Origin: Planctomycetales bacterium
GTDB lineage: Bacteria; Planctomycetota; Planctomycetia; Isosphaerales; Isosphaeraceae
Assembly (NCBI GenBank): GCA_027452145.1
Contig: DAIDHB010000331.1
Location: forward strand, 36,042 to 100,041
Direction of reading: 5' to 3'
DNA length: 64,000 bases
Position numbers and translations under genes: made by a program. Shown in pieces: positions 19,783-32,392 of the stretch (its first letter is position 1; each line of letters opens with the position of its first letter). Below the pieces are notes generated by a model, which was not told the origin of the DNA, did no database searches, and was given only the letters and a program-made list of their open reading frames with translations.

Positions 19783-21180
19783 TCACTCGCAGGCCGCCGC
19801 GGCCGGCATCGGCCCGCCCCGGACCGCGCCCGCGGCGCGGGCCGCGTCGACGATCACGAAGCGAATCCGCGCCTGGGCTGCCAGCGTGCCACCGACCTTC
19901 GCCGTCCCGGAGACGACCGCCGAGTGGTCCTTGAGCCGGTCGCCGGTCACCTCGAGGACGACCTGGTCGCCGGGCACGATCGGCCGGCGGAGCTTGATGC
20001 CGTCGATCGCCGCGATCAGCGCCAGCCGCCCCTCGCGGCGGATGCTCGCGGCGATCAGCACGCCGGCCGCCTGCGCCAGCGCCTCGACCACCAGCACGCC
20101 CGGCATGATCGGCATCCCCGGCCAGTGCCCGCGGAAGAACGGCTCGTTGATGCTCACGTTCTTGATCCCCAGCACCTTCTTGCGGGGGACCAGCTCGAGC
20201 ACCCGGTCGACCAGCAAAAAGGGGTAGCGGTGCGGCAGCAGGCTCATGATCCCGCCGACGTCGATCGTGCCGTCCTCGCGGAGCGGCAGCGGCTCGGGTT
20301 CGCCGCACGGCTTGCAGGGGACCGGCGGCCTGCCTGCCTCGAGCAGCCGCCGCGCCAGCGCCGCGTTCGTCTGGTGCCCCGAGCGATACGCCACCACGAA
20401 ACCGTGCAGGTCCACGCCCAGTAGCGCCAGGTCGCCGACCATGTCCAGGACCTTGTGCCGGGCGCACTCGTCCGGGAATCGCAGCGTGTTGCCGATGACG
20501 CCCTCGCGGCCGAACAGCAGGAGATCCGCCTCGGTGGCCCGCACGCCGATCCCGGCCGACCGCAGCGCCGCGGCCTCGGCCTCGAGCAGGAACGTCCGGC
20601 TGGCGGAGAGCTCGGTCCGGAACGACTCGGCCGACAGGCCGACGCAGTAGCTCTGCGCGGGGATCGGGGCGCCCCGGCCGTAGTCGAGGTGATACGAGAG
20701 CGTCAGCCCGCCCGACGGCCCGGGCGGGTGGACGGCCAGTACGGCGTCCCCCTCGCGGATGCTCATCGGCTCCTCGACGACCAGCGAGGGGCGGATCCGG
20801 TCCTGCTCGACGACCCCGGCCTCGTCGATCACCTCGACGAACTGCCGGCTCGATCCGTCGCAGCCGGGGCATTCGCCAGCGTCGATCTCGACGATCGCGT
20901 TGTCGACCTGGAGGCCGGCCAGCGCGGCCATCACGTGCTCGATCATCTCGACCGAGGCCTCGCCGCGGCGGATGGTCGTCCGCCGCTGCGACGGCACGAC
21001 CGCGTCCAGCCGTGCCGGGACCGCCGGTGCGCCGGGGAGGTCGGTGCGTCGGAAGACGATCCCCGCGTCGGGCTCGGCCGGATGGAACCGGACGGTCACG
21101 TCCGCCCCATGGAAGAAGCCGATCCCGCGCACTTCCGCCGGGCGCGCGATCGTGCGCTGCCGCCGGGTGGCCTTGAGCAT
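19783..21180 (-). CDS. lpxC-fabZ: Bifunctional LpxC-FabZ fusion
   Basis: The first about 300 residues are LpxC, the zinc-dependent UDP-3-O-acyl-GlcNAc deacetylase that commits the cell to lipid A. Visible motifs include EMIEHVMAALAGLQ with a zinc-ligand His, the SASRTF segment, and RHKVLDMVGDLALLG with further zinc ligands. After a linker the last about 150 residues are FabZ, 3-hydroxyacyl-ACP dehydratase, with PHRYPFLLVDRV and FRGHWPGMPIMPGVLVVEA. The same fusion is known in Bacteroidetes. The ATG at 21180 (MLKATRRQRT) is preferred over an upstream one at 21255, because it has AGGG-type spacing and starts at the LpxC fold. It lies in an operon between ompH and lpxA. Confidence 0.94.
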   Translation of the reverse strand: MLKATRRQRTIARPAEVRGIGFFHGADVTVRFHPAEPDAGIVFRRTDLPGAPAVPARLDAVVPSQRRTTIRRGEASVEMIEHVMAALAGLQVDNAIVEIDAGECPGCDGSSRQFVEVIDEAGVVEQDRIRPSLVVEEPMSIREGDAVLAVHPPGPSGGLTLSYHLDYGRGAPIPAQSYCVGLSAESFRTELSASRTFLLEAEAAALRSAGIGVRATEADLLLFGREGVIGNTLRFPDECARHKVLDMVGDLALLGVDLHGFVVAYRSGHQTNAALARRLLEAGRPPVPCKPCGEPEPLPLREDGTIDVGGIMSLLPHRYPFLLVDRVLELVPRKKVLGIKNVSINEPFFRGHWPGMPIMPGVLVVEALAQAAGVLIAASIRREGRLALIAAIDGIKLRRPIVPGDQVVLEVTGDRLKDHSAVVSGTAKVGGTLAAQARIRFVIVDAARAAGAVRGGPMPAAAACE

Positions 21181-21247
21181 TCCCTGCCCCTCGTCATCAT
21201 CCCTGAAAGAACCCAACCCGCGCCGCGTCATCGAACGATCGAGACGG

Positions 21248-21304
21248 CACGACACGACACGACACGGGACCGGCGGACGGACTTGATCCGATCCGATCCG
21301 ATCC
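21248..21304. repeat. Two pentanucleotide microsatellites upstream of lpxC-fabZ
   Basis: CACGA is repeated about 3.5 times at 21248-21266 and GATCC four times at 21285-21304. Both lie in the 188-bp gap between the ompH stop and the lpxC-fabZ start. Confidence 0.8.
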
Positions 21305-21368
21305 GGGCCGCGTCCGGCCGGCCGGGCGTCGTGCCCTGCCGGCCGGGCCCGAATCGGCCCGCGCTGGA

Positions 21369-22160
21369 TTACTGCGGCTCGCCCGGCTGGCGCGTCGCCG
21401 GGGCTCCGGCTCCGCCCGCGCCCGCTCCCGCGCCCGCTCCCGCGGCCTGCGGCTGCCGGGTGCCGGCGGCCTTGGTGGCCGCCTTGTTCCCGCTCGCCGC
21501 CCCGTTGTACACGTTGTTGAGGTGGTAGATCACGTCGTTGGTGATGTCATTCCGCGGATCGGCGAAGACCAGCGGCCGGTTGATCGCGGCGAGCACGGTG
21601 TTCGGGTCGCTGCCGGCCGGCGGAGCATTGGACACCGTGATGACGTGGGTGATCCCGCGCTTCCGGGCCACCCACCCCGCGTAGAGCTGCACCTCGCGGT
21701 AGAGCGTCGCCATGGTCTCGGCGTTCCGCAGCGTGATCTCGCGCTCGGCCTGCTCCTTGAGGGCCTCGATCTTGGCCTTGAGCTCGGTCGCGCGATCCTC
21801 GTGCTTGCGGTAGTCGGGCGAGCCCGGCTGGAACTTCTGCATCATCTCGATTTCCTGCCGGCCCTGATCGTCGAGCTTCATCAGCTCGCCCTTGCGGACC
21901 TGCATCGCGCTGCGGATCTCCTTGATCGCTACCTTGACCTTGTCGTAACTCTTGAAGACCTGGTCGAGGTCGATGGTGCCGACGATCGTTGGCGTGGCGG
22001 GCGCGAAGCCCCCCGGCGCGACGCTGGCCGTCGTGCCGTTGGCCGGCTGGACCCGCTGGTCGCCCTTGGGCGTCTGCTGGCCCTGGGTCTGGGCTCCAAG
22101 GTAGATGACGCCCGCCAGGCCCAGGCCGATCGCCAGGCCCTTGCGCCGCGAAACACCCAT
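21369..22160 (-). CDS. OmpH/Skp-family periplasmic chaperone-like protein
   Basis: This 263-residue protein has an N-terminal signal peptide (RKGLAIGLGLAGVIYLGAQ), a short variable linker, and then the OmpH domain. The domain begins IVGTIDLDQVFKSYDKV, continues through a long charged coiled coil (about residues 80-160), and returns to a beta strand near HVITVSN. Skp-type proteins carry outer-membrane proteins across the periplasm. The tail is Ala/Gly-rich low complexity. AAAAGGAG lies seven bases before the ATG at 22160, a strong ribosome binding site. It heads the lipid A operon, mirroring skp-lpxD-fabZ-lpxA in proteobacteria, though no lpxD is seen here. Confidence 0.88.
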   Translation of the reverse strand: MGVSRRKGLAIGLGLAGVIYLGAQTQGQQTPKGDQRVQPANGTTASVAPGGFAPATPTIVGTIDLDQVFKSYDKVKVAIKEIRSAMQVRKGELMKLDDQGRQEIEMMQKFQPGSPDYRKHEDRATELKAKIEALKEQAEREITLRNAETMATLYREVQLYAGWVARKRGITHVITVSNAPPAGSDPNTVLAAINRPLVFADPRNDITNDVIYHLNNVYNGAASGNKAATKAAGTRQPQAAGAGAGAGAGGAGAPATRQPGEPQ

Positions 22161-22298
22161 CGGTACAACTCCTTTTCTACCGTGGTGGTGCGATTCCAGA
22201 GCGACGGAGTCCCCTGGAGTTCCCTCCCGACCCGTTGCGATCGATGGCCGCTGCCGGAACCCGGCGGCCGGCCCGATCGCCGGGCCATAATCGGCTGC

Positions 22299-22327
22299 AT
22301 TCTGCCGAGCGGGGAAAGAAGGGTCAA
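22299..22327 (-). promoter_or_regulatory. Sigma70-like promoter of the ompH-lpx operon
   Basis: On the minus strand TTGACC (22327-22322) and CAGAAT (22304-22299) are separated by exactly 17 bases. They sit about 140 bases upstream of the ompH start. The match to TTGACA/TATAAT and the perfect spacing support a housekeeping promoter. It is read from sequence only. Confidence 0.5.
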
Positions 22328-22659
22328 GCCGAACCGCGCGGGTTTGACGGATGCGCGACCGGGCCGGAAGATCGTGGCGTCCAGGGCCCGGCCAGTCCGT
22401 CCCCACGTGACGATTCGAGTACGGCCGCGCCCGGCCCGTCAACGGTATCGGTTGCCCGGCCCGGTGTCGCGGAAGTCGGCCGGACCGAAACCCGCCGCGG
22501 AGGAGCGATTTCCGGGGACGCCCGGGCCAGGGACTGCCTCGCCGTCGCCTCCGGCGAGGACACCGCCAACCTGGTTCGGCCGCCCGCTGTCGGACGTCCG
22601 GTCACCGTCGCCGTAGAGACCCCAAAGACCCCAAAAAGGACCCCAAAAAGAGGACCCCA

Positions 22660-22763
22660 AAAAGGACGGGCACTTTTCCTTTTGCCTTGCGATGCGTTGG
22701 CTGCCAGACCGCATGCATCATGCTGGCTGCTTCTGACGGGTCACGAAATGTGCCCGTCCTTTT
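22660..22763. repeat. MITE-like element with 14-bp perfect inverted ends
   Basis: AAAAGGACGGGCAC at 22660-22673 is the perfect reverse complement of GTGCCCGTCCTTTT at 22750-22763. The 104-bp unit has no coding capacity. Immediately to the left, 22618-22660 holds four copies of ACCCCAAA-type repeats. The structure suggests a non-autonomous mobile hairpin, but no target duplication was confirmed. Confidence 0.55.
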
Positions 22764-22790
22764 AGCCCCCCCTGCCCTTAGCCCCCCTGA

Positions 22791-22959
22791 TTTCACGCAG
22801 AGACGCAGAGAGTGCGGAGACGCAGAGAAGACCCGGTCGGGCGGAATCGGGATTTCACGCAGAGACGCAGAGAGAGCAGAGACGCAGAGAAGACCGGCGG
22901 TTGCGGAGCCCGGATCTTGCGCGGAGACGCCGAGGGAACAGGGAAGCGAAGAATCGGAC
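22791..22959. repeat. GCAGAGACGCAGAG repeat array, forward orientation
   Basis: Copies beginning TTTCACGCAGAGACGCAGAG start at 22791 and 22853 (62 bp apart), with a degenerate third copy from about 22915. The same sequence occurs in the opposite orientation in the array at 23052-23345, so the two arrays form a large inverted structure around a roughly 90-bp spacer. No gene is present. Confidence 0.8.
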
Positions 22960-23051
22960 CATCGCTCGATATCGGTTCGATCCTTCGGGTCGCGTGAGTG
23001 GCCGGCGACCCCGTCGACGAACCACACTTCACCGGGTCCCTCTCCGTTCCC

Positions 23052-23345
23052 TCCGCGGCTCTGCGGGAGACTTCGAGATCGTCTTCTCTGCGTCTCTGCC
23101 GCCTCTGCGTCTCTGCGTGAAACTCTTCTCAGATTGGTCTTCTCCGCGACCCTGCGGGGAACTTCGAGATCGTCTTCTCTGCGCCTCTGCACTCTCTGCG
23201 TCTCTGCGTGAAACTCTTCTCAGATTGGTCTTCTCCGCGGCCCTGCGGGAAACTTCGAGATCGTCTTCTCTGCGTCTCTGCCGCCTCTGCGTCTCTGCGT
23301 GAAACCCTTCTCCGATGGGTCTTCTCCGCGGCTCTGCGGGAAACT
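23052..23345. repeat. 91-bp tandem repeat array, inverted relative to 22791-22959
   Basis: Units begin TCCGCGGCTCTGCGGG at 23052, 23143, 23234 and 23325, an exact 91-bp period; the fourth is partial. Each full unit contains TCTGCGTCTCTGCGTGAAAC, the reverse complement of the core of the left array. Open frames through it give only R/S/E-rich repeats and are not genes. Its 3' end abuts the transposase remnant. Confidence 0.85.
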
Positions 23346-23379
23346 CCGAGATCGGGATGGTTTGTGTCCGGATATTTCG

Positions 23380-23600
23380 GGGCTGCGGCCAATGTGCGCG
23401 TCGCCCCGCCGGACGCCTCGAAACAGCGCGGCGTGGAGCACCCGCTGATGGGCGCACCAGCCCGCACAGCTCGGCCGGCATGGTGAAGGTGACCAGGAAG
23501 TAGGGGCACGGCGACGGGAGATCGACCTGCCGCGTCAGCCAGTCGATGCCATCGGGCCGAGGTCCGTAGCAGACCGGGAACTTGCGATGCCGGGCGACGG
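23380..23600 (-). pseudogene. IS91-family transposase remnant, frameshifted
   Basis: On the minus strand one frame reads DWLTRQVDLPSPCPYFLVTF and then TMPAELCGLVR, which matches the conserved block after the zinc finger of IS91-type transposases (usually LLPVPYFHVVFTLPHEL). After a frameshift near 23462 the next frame continues AHQRVLHAALFRG, the following family block. The zinc finger and the catalytic tyrosine domain are missing. It is a decayed insertion next to a repeat array. Confidence 0.7.
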
Positions 23601-23615
23601 GGTGAGCCGGCCGGC

Positions 23616-24215
23616 TCATCGTCCTCTGGCACCCGCCGGCTGCCGCCTCCGCGCGATCACCCAGACCGCCAGGGCGATGCCGCCTATCACCAGCGTCGAG
23701 GGTTCGGGGACCGAGCTGATCTTCAGCGTGATGCTGTCGGCATCAGCGCCGCTACCCCAGGTATAGGTGTAGGTGCCGGGGGTCAGGCCCAGCCCGGCGA
23801 TCGTCGTGTTGTCCCATGTGGAGGTCGCCGATAGCGACGTCCCGGAGGCGTAGCCGACGGGCACGCCCAGATAGCCGCCGTTCCCCTGGACCCCGATGAA
23901 GTCACCGCTGCCCGACGACGCATACTCCGCGGAGGCCGAGCCCAGTGACGTCGGCCCGGTGACCCCGCTATAGAGGTCGTAAGCCGTCGACGAGGCGGGG
24001 CCCAGGACCACGCCCCCGAGGTCTGGGAAGAACGCCGCCCGGTTCGCATAGCTTTGGGTCTGGAAGGTCAGGTCCGTGGTGTCGAGGGTCCCGCTGCCCG
24101 TGGCAACAACATCGCTGCCGATCTGCCGCACGTCGATGACGACGCCCGCACTCGCCCGGTCGCACATGGCCGCCAGCATCAGCGCGGCCGCAAACCCGAT
24201 CGCCCGCAGTCTCAT
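23616..24215 (-). CDS. PEP-CTERM sorting domain protein
   Basis: The 199-residue protein has a signal peptide ending ASA near residue 23, a Ser/Thr/Gly-rich beta-type body, and a C-terminal sorting tail: VPEPSTLVIGGIALAVWVIA followed by RRR. In the PEP-CTERM system an exosortase recognises this tail and the protein goes to the cell surface or exopolysaccharide. No exosortase gene is in the window. The body resembles no enzyme I know. A GGAG lies about nine bases before the ATG. Confidence 0.88.
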   Translation of the reverse strand: MRLRAIGFAAALMLAAMCDRASAGVVIDVRQIGSDVVATGSGTLDTTDLTFQTQSYANRAAFFPDLGGVVLGPASSTAYDLYSGVTGPTSLGSASAEYASSGSGDFIGVQGNGGYLGVPVGYASGTSLSATSTWDNTTIAGLGLTPGTYTYTWGSGADADSITLKISSVPEPSTLVIGGIALAVWVIARRRQPAGARGR

Positions 24216-25668
24216 GGTCCGTTCTCCGAGGAAAGACCGTCCATCGGATGGATTCCGTGGCCGCGGCGCAGGTCAAGCCCGCCCGTACGAGGCTCTCGCG
24301 GGACGACAGCCGCCCTCCCGGCGCGCGATGGCTACGACCGCAGCAGAAACCCTAGGAAACGTGGCACAAGGTCCTCTAACATCGAGGACATGTTTCCAAC
24401 TTCGTGATGACCATTAATGTTAATAATTCTGGCTCGTCCAATCAAGCGTGTTGTCTTTTTGAAACGCGCGATGGCCAGGAAGCGGGAATGTGCCTCGCGG
24501 TTGAACTAGGCCGCTCCGCGGTGGGCGGGGACGAGCGATCGCTCGACTGCCGGCGTTTCCGGCACGGCCCTGCCTCCGTTGTCGTCGCCTCTCCTCCCAC
24601 GCTGTCTGGGCGGTGCCCCGCCGCCCGAGCCGGCTGACCATGCCTCTTCTCTGCCGGCCTCGGGATCGGGAACGGGTCGGGCCCTGCACTTCTTATCCGT
24701 TCATTGGCGACGGATCCTCACCCGGCACGCCCACGCCGACGCACGGGGCGGAACCCAAAGGCCCGCATTGACTCCCGATCCCGTCCGCCCGGCCCGAGCG
24801 AGCCGGCGACGTTGATTGCCGGGTTCTTCCTTCCTCCCGCCGGTCGGGCCTTGCGGCCGGACGGCCGGGCCTCGCCGGGCCGGGAAGCTCGGCCCTCATC
24901 CATGCCCGCGTACTCCGCGGGCGGGCCCCAGTCCCTCGAACGCGGAGGGCGGGGACCGGCGCCCGCGGGCCGATCGCGCGATCGCGCGGCCCTCTCGCCC
25001 AGATCGGATTAATTACGTTCTTTAGATTGACACCTCATATCTCGCCGACATTCACGCTGATGTCACGTTTGGCAGATGTGACTTAATGACAATTGATTAG
25101 GAAAACAGGCCTGACCGGGCGGCATGACAATTGAATTGGGGACCCGGCTCCAACCGGGCCGGCCGACCCTTGCACCGGGCCCAGACCGCGACTGGCGCGA
25201 TGAATGTATTTCCGGATGTCCGCGATCCGGAACGGGAATCGCAAGGCCGATCTCGCCCCGGCGATGGAGGGGGAAACCGGCGTCATCGAGCGAGCCCGGG
25301 TCTCACGGCGTCGCTGAGGGGCCCGCGGGGCATCCGCCCTGGAACGCCCTCGGACCCCGGGAGCCGCCCGCAGAGTCGCTGCCCGCCCGCGCGGGCGGGC
25401 AGTTGCAACGCCGAATGCCGGCCGCCAGGCGCCGATCCGGGGACGAAGCGGAGTCCGAATCCCGGTTCGCGGGCCCCGGGAGGCGATGCCCCGGACCGCG
25501 CGGGGGCCGGTGGATTGGCGTCGGACGGTCGACGCGCCATGCGGTCGGCCTGGAGACCGGACCGGATCGGCAGATCGAGCCTCCTCCTCCCTCCGAACCG
25601 ACCGGGATGGCCTCGCTCGGCGGACCTCGTGCGATGCGCGAGCCGTCAATCGCCGACACGCCCCGGGC
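24216..25668. other. Intergenic region, no credible gene
   Basis: This 1.45 kb has many short open frames on both strands, but their products are R/P/G-rich and look like GC shadows. Two AT-rich islands stand out, at about 24340-24480 and 25010-25140. At 25379-25402 there is a perfect 24-bp GC-only palindrome around CCGCGCGG, without a T-run. I see no gene or RNA I can name. Confidence 0.5.
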
Positions 25669-26028
25669 TCACCCGCCCGCCTGGTCCGTCAGCCATCGGC
25701 GCAGGACCGACAGGATCCGGTCGATCTCGTCCTCGGTCAGGACCCGGCCGCGGGGGATGCCGTGCCACTTCTCCAGGCAGCCGCGGCAGCAGGTGGCGGT
25801 CGCGTGCTGGCCGACGAAGATCGGGTGATTGCGCATCGGGGTCTGCTTGCCGTCGTTCTTCGGCTCGGCGGGCGCCAGCCGCTCGCCGATGAACTTCCGC
25901 CCGTGCTCCAGGACGGTCTCGAGGCCCTTCCGCTCCATGTAGGCGCGCTCGACGGCACCGAGGCGGAACCGCCGCCGGAAGGGCGAGCGGGCCAGGCGTT
26001 CGAACAGCTTGTCCAGGTCCGTCGACAT
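25669..26028 (-). CDS. DUF4186 family protein
   Basis: This 119-residue protein matches DUF4186 over nearly its full length. Visible blocks are LFERLARSPFRRRFRL near the start, the central KNDGKQTPMRNHPIFVGQHA, and ATCCRGCLEKWHGIPRGR with two adjacent Cys and a CxxC-like pair. The function of the family is not known; the conserved Cys and His residues suggest metal binding. The ATG at 26028 begins MSTDLDKLFERL, the usual family start. It is divergent from dnaE, and a hairpin repeat lies 33 bases upstream. Confidence 0.85.
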   Translation of the reverse strand: MSTDLDKLFERLARSPFRRRFRLGAVERAYMERKGLETVLEHGRKFIGERLAPAEPKNDGKQTPMRNHPIFVGQHATATCCRGCLEKWHGIPRGRVLTEDEIDRILSVLRRWLTDQAGG

Positions 26029-26060
26029 CGGCCGGGTATCCGGGTCGGGTTCCTCGCGCC

Positions 26061-26113
26061 GGTCAGGCTTCCCGGCCTGACGCTCAGCCCTCGTCAAGCC
26101 GGGAAGCCTGACC
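26061..26113. repeat. AAGCCTGACC-family hairpin between DUF4186 and dnaE
   Basis: GGTCAGGCTTCCCGGC (26061-26076) and GCCGGGAAGCCTGACC (26098-26113) are a perfect 16-bp inverted repeat with a 21-base loop. The core AAGCCTGACC also occurs four times at 53398-53540, so this is a dispersed family. The rest of the 26029-26370 gap holds no gene and should contain the dnaE promoter. Confidence 0.75.
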
Positions 26114-26370
26114 TCCTTTCCTGCCGGCGCAATACATTTTACCCGTCCACCCCGGCCGGCAGAACGGGGCGCGGACGCCGGGCGACGGGGCGGTTTCCCG
26201 TCGGCCGACCCGGAGGATTGTGGTAAACTGAAACTGGTCGACGGTCCACCCGCCTCCGGGGACCGCGACGTCCAGACCGGCCCCGATCCCCGCGGGAGCG
26301 GATGCGTCGTGCGCGGGGTCCGGCGACCTCGTGCCCGCGCCCAGGCCCCGTGCCGAGCGAGTGATCCTCC

Positions 26371-30078
<3,708 letters not shown>

Positions 30079-30531
30079 CCGCCCCCGGGCCGCGGCCGGT
30101 TCATGGGCAACGCTGGATTCCCACGCGCACTCCTGAGCATGGGCCCCCGTCCGCAAGCGCCGGAACTCCATCAAACCCACACGAGATCTTCGCGCACCAT
30201 CCCGATCGGCAGGGTAGGATTGGCCGAGGTCGTGCCTGCTCCCGATTGGCCGGGCCAGCGCATCGGGAGGCGTGCTCTGGGACGGAGTCGACGCTCATTT
30301 TGCACGCAGTCCATCGGTCACCCCGGGTCCTGCCCGTCCGGCAAGCCCGCCCACGAAGCCGTGGCGTCCTGGATTCATTCATCACACATACAACTTCGCA
30401 TTTTCACAGAAACTTCTCTGGAAATCCTGATGGCTGGCGGCTACGATACTCGCGATACGCGAAGTAAAATTCGCGTTTCCCGTGTCATGACACGGCCAGC
30501 AGATCCTGCGGACCCGACGGTGAGATACTTG
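30079..30531. other. Intergenic region before lipoprotein gene
   Basis: These 453 bases have no credible gene. The 3' half is AT-richer than its surroundings, and 30446-30480 contains a partly palindromic stretch (GCGATACGCG, then AAAATTCGCG). The promoter of the following lipoprotein gene is probably here, but I could not define it. Confidence 0.4.
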
Positions 30532-31041
30532 ATGAATATGAGTTTTCAAGCGGAATCGAGCGATGGACGCCGGCGGAGTCGGCGTCGGGCGATGGCGTCG
30601 TCGCTGATGCTGGCGGCGCTCGCGGCCGGCTGCGTCGGCCGGACGGCCTCGGAGACGGCGCTGTCGTCGTCCTTTTACCCGGTCCAGGGAAAGGTGGTCC
30701 TGCCGGACGGAAAGGCGCCCACGCCGCTCAGGGTGGTGTTCTCGGGCCCCGTGACCACCAATGCGACGACGGACGGCGGCGGGAGCTTCGTCGTCAAGGG
30801 GACGAAGGACGGCCTGCCGGCCGGCGAGTATCGCGTCCGACTCGAGGTGGTCGACGCCAAGGGCCCGGCCAAGAAGCCCGTCCTCCCCTTCCCGGCGAAG
30901 TACCTGGACGAGGACACCTCGGAGCTGACCGCGACGGTCAAGCCCGAGGGCTCCAATGACTTCGAGTTCAAGCTCAACAACGAGCTACCGGCCGCGATCG
31001 TAAAGGCGGCCCAGGCCTCGACCTCGCGCCGCGGCAGATAG
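30532..31041 (+). CDS. Small lipoprotein with carboxypeptidase-regulatory-like fold
   Basis: The 169-residue product has a basic N-terminus, a hydrophobic stretch and the lipobox LAAGC with Cys at about residue 31, so it should be a lipoprotein. The rest reads as a single beta-sandwich: VQGKVVLPDGKAPTPLRVVF, a GSFVVKGTKDGLPAGEYRV strand pair, and PAKYLDEDTSEL near the end, as in carboxypeptidase regulatory-like or transthyretin-like domains. Such small lipoproteins often sit beside DUF1559 genes in planctomycetes, as here, 92 bp before the next start. Starts at 30532, 30538 or 30583 are possible. Function unknown. Confidence 0.75.
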   Translation: MNMSFQAESSDGRRRSRRRAMASSLMLAALAAGCVGRTASETALSSSFYPVQGKVVLPDGKAPTPLRVVFSGPVTTNATTDGGGSFVVKGTKDGLPAGEYRVRLEVVDAKGPAKKPVLPFPAKYLDEDTSELTATVKPEGSNDFEFKLNNELPAAIVKAAQASTSRRGR

Positions 31042-31133
31042 AACAGACCTGCTTCCACGTTGAATCGCGTTTCCCTCACTCCCCAAACGACTTTATGCGG
31101 AATCCCCCCACTTTCCTGAGGAGATCAACTCCC

Positions 31134-32246
31134 ATGTCCGGATCTCGACCGAGGTCGACCCGCCTACGTCCGGCCTTTACCCTGATCGAGCTGCTCGTGG
31201 TGATCGCCATCATCGCCGTGCTGATCGCGCTGTTGCTCCCGGCCGTCCAGTCGGCGCGCGAGGCCGCCCGCCGGGCCCAGTGCACGAATAATCTGAAGCA
31301 GCTCGGGTTGGCCCTGCATAACTACGAGAGCTCCAACGGCGCCTTCCCCAGCGGGGGCGAGTCGACGAATTTCAACGTCACCCCGGCGTGCAGCCAGTTC
31401 GTCGACGGTGGCTGGAGCACCCTGGCCCGGATCCTGCCCTACATCGAGGGGAACACCTCGTTCAACGCCTTGAACTTCAACTTCGCCGAGTACAACGACG
31501 CCTACGGCTCCAACTACACGGGGGCGTCGCAGGTCGTCGCGGTGTTCCTCTGCCCGTCCGCGGTGCACTCGCCCGACGGCGGCCGGGACGGCATCGATCC
31601 CTACGACCCGAACTCGGCGATTAACGGCGGCTTCGGCTATAACGACTACGGCCCGACCGTCTACACCGACATCAGCCCCGTCGGGCAGCCGGGGATCGGC
31701 GCGACGCCCTGGACCCCGTACCGCAACAAGCTGACCCGCGCCAACGGGCTGCTCAAGCAGGGCAAAACCCGCATCGCCGAGGCGACCGACGGCACCAGCA
31801 ACACCATCGCCATCGCCGAGGACGGCGGCCGCGACCCCCGGTACCTCAGCCCCTACACCGAGGGATACTACGACGGCGTGAACGCCCGGCAGGCGGTCCT
31901 CTCGGCGATGAACCCCCTCGACCCCGGCCCGGCCGGCGGCTACACCCCGTATCGCCGGTTCTGGCGCTGGGCCGAGCCCGACGAGGGCTACGGCGTCTCC
32001 GGGACGCCGAACAATGGCGGCAAGCCCAGCTACGAGATCTCGCCCTGGGGCCAGTCTCAGCCGTACATCGCCCAGGGTAACAACGCGGGCGCCAATGACG
32101 AGATCTCGTCGTTCCACCCCGGCGGAGCCAACGTCGTCTTCGGCGACGGCCACGTCGGGTTCCTGAAGAATTCGATCAGCCCGGTCGTCATGCGGAGCCT
32201 CGTCACGCTCAACGGCGGCGAGGTGGTCTCGTCCGACGCGTATTGA
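31134..32246 (+). CDS. DUF1559 prepilin-like protein
   Basis: The 370-residue protein begins with a type IV prepilin signal, PAFTLIELLVVIAIIAVLIA, with the conserved F-T-L-I-E cut region. The DUF1559 body follows, including QSAREAARRAQCTNNLKQ and LALHNYESSNGAFP. It ends with the family H-x9-DG motif (FHPGGANVVFGDGHVGF). These proteins are hugely expanded in planctomycetes and are thought to form pilus-like or pseudopilin structures. GAGGAG ten bases before 31134 supports that start over one at 31095. A strong terminator follows the stop. Confidence 0.93.
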   Translation: MSGSRPRSTRLRPAFTLIELLVVIAIIAVLIALLLPAVQSAREAARRAQCTNNLKQLGLALHNYESSNGAFPSGGESTNFNVTPACSQFVDGGWSTLARILPYIEGNTSFNALNFNFAEYNDAYGSNYTGASQVVAVFLCPSAVHSPDGGRDGIDPYDPNSAINGGFGYNDYGPTVYTDISPVGQPGIGATPWTPYRNKLTRANGLLKQGKTRIAEATDGTSNTIAIAEDGGRDPRYLSPYTEGYYDGVNARQAVLSAMNPLDPGPAGGYTPYRRFWRWAEPDEGYGVSGTPNNGGKPSYEISPWGQSQPYIAQGNNAGANDEISSFHPGGANVVFGDGHVGFLKNSISPVVMRSLVTLNGGEVVSSDAY

Positions 32247-32295
32247 TCGATCGCGACCGCCGCCCCGGCGACACCACAGGCAAACTGAGCGAACG

Positions 32296-32327
32296 AAGAG
32301 GGCCACGCCGCCTGGCGTGGCCCTCTT
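32296..32327 (+). terminator. Rho-independent terminator after the DUF1559 gene
   Basis: A perfect 14-bp stem, AAGAGGGCCACGCC with GGCGTGGCCCTCTT, closes on a four-base loop 50 bases after the stop. The T-run is short (CTCTTTCA), so it may work in both directions. Confidence 0.75.
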
Positions 32328-32392
32328 TCATGCGCTGGCACGGGACGATCTGCACCGCGGCCCAGCGGCGGGATCGACCGCACGCGGCCGGC

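Noticed and set aside
22791..23345. CRISPR array
   Set aside because: The 91-bp and 62-bp periods repeat almost fully, with no unique spacers, and no cas genes are in the window.
24404..25668. Several open frames of 60-230 codons
   Set aside because: They overlap each other on both strands, are P/R/G-rich and show no ribosome binding sites or motifs.
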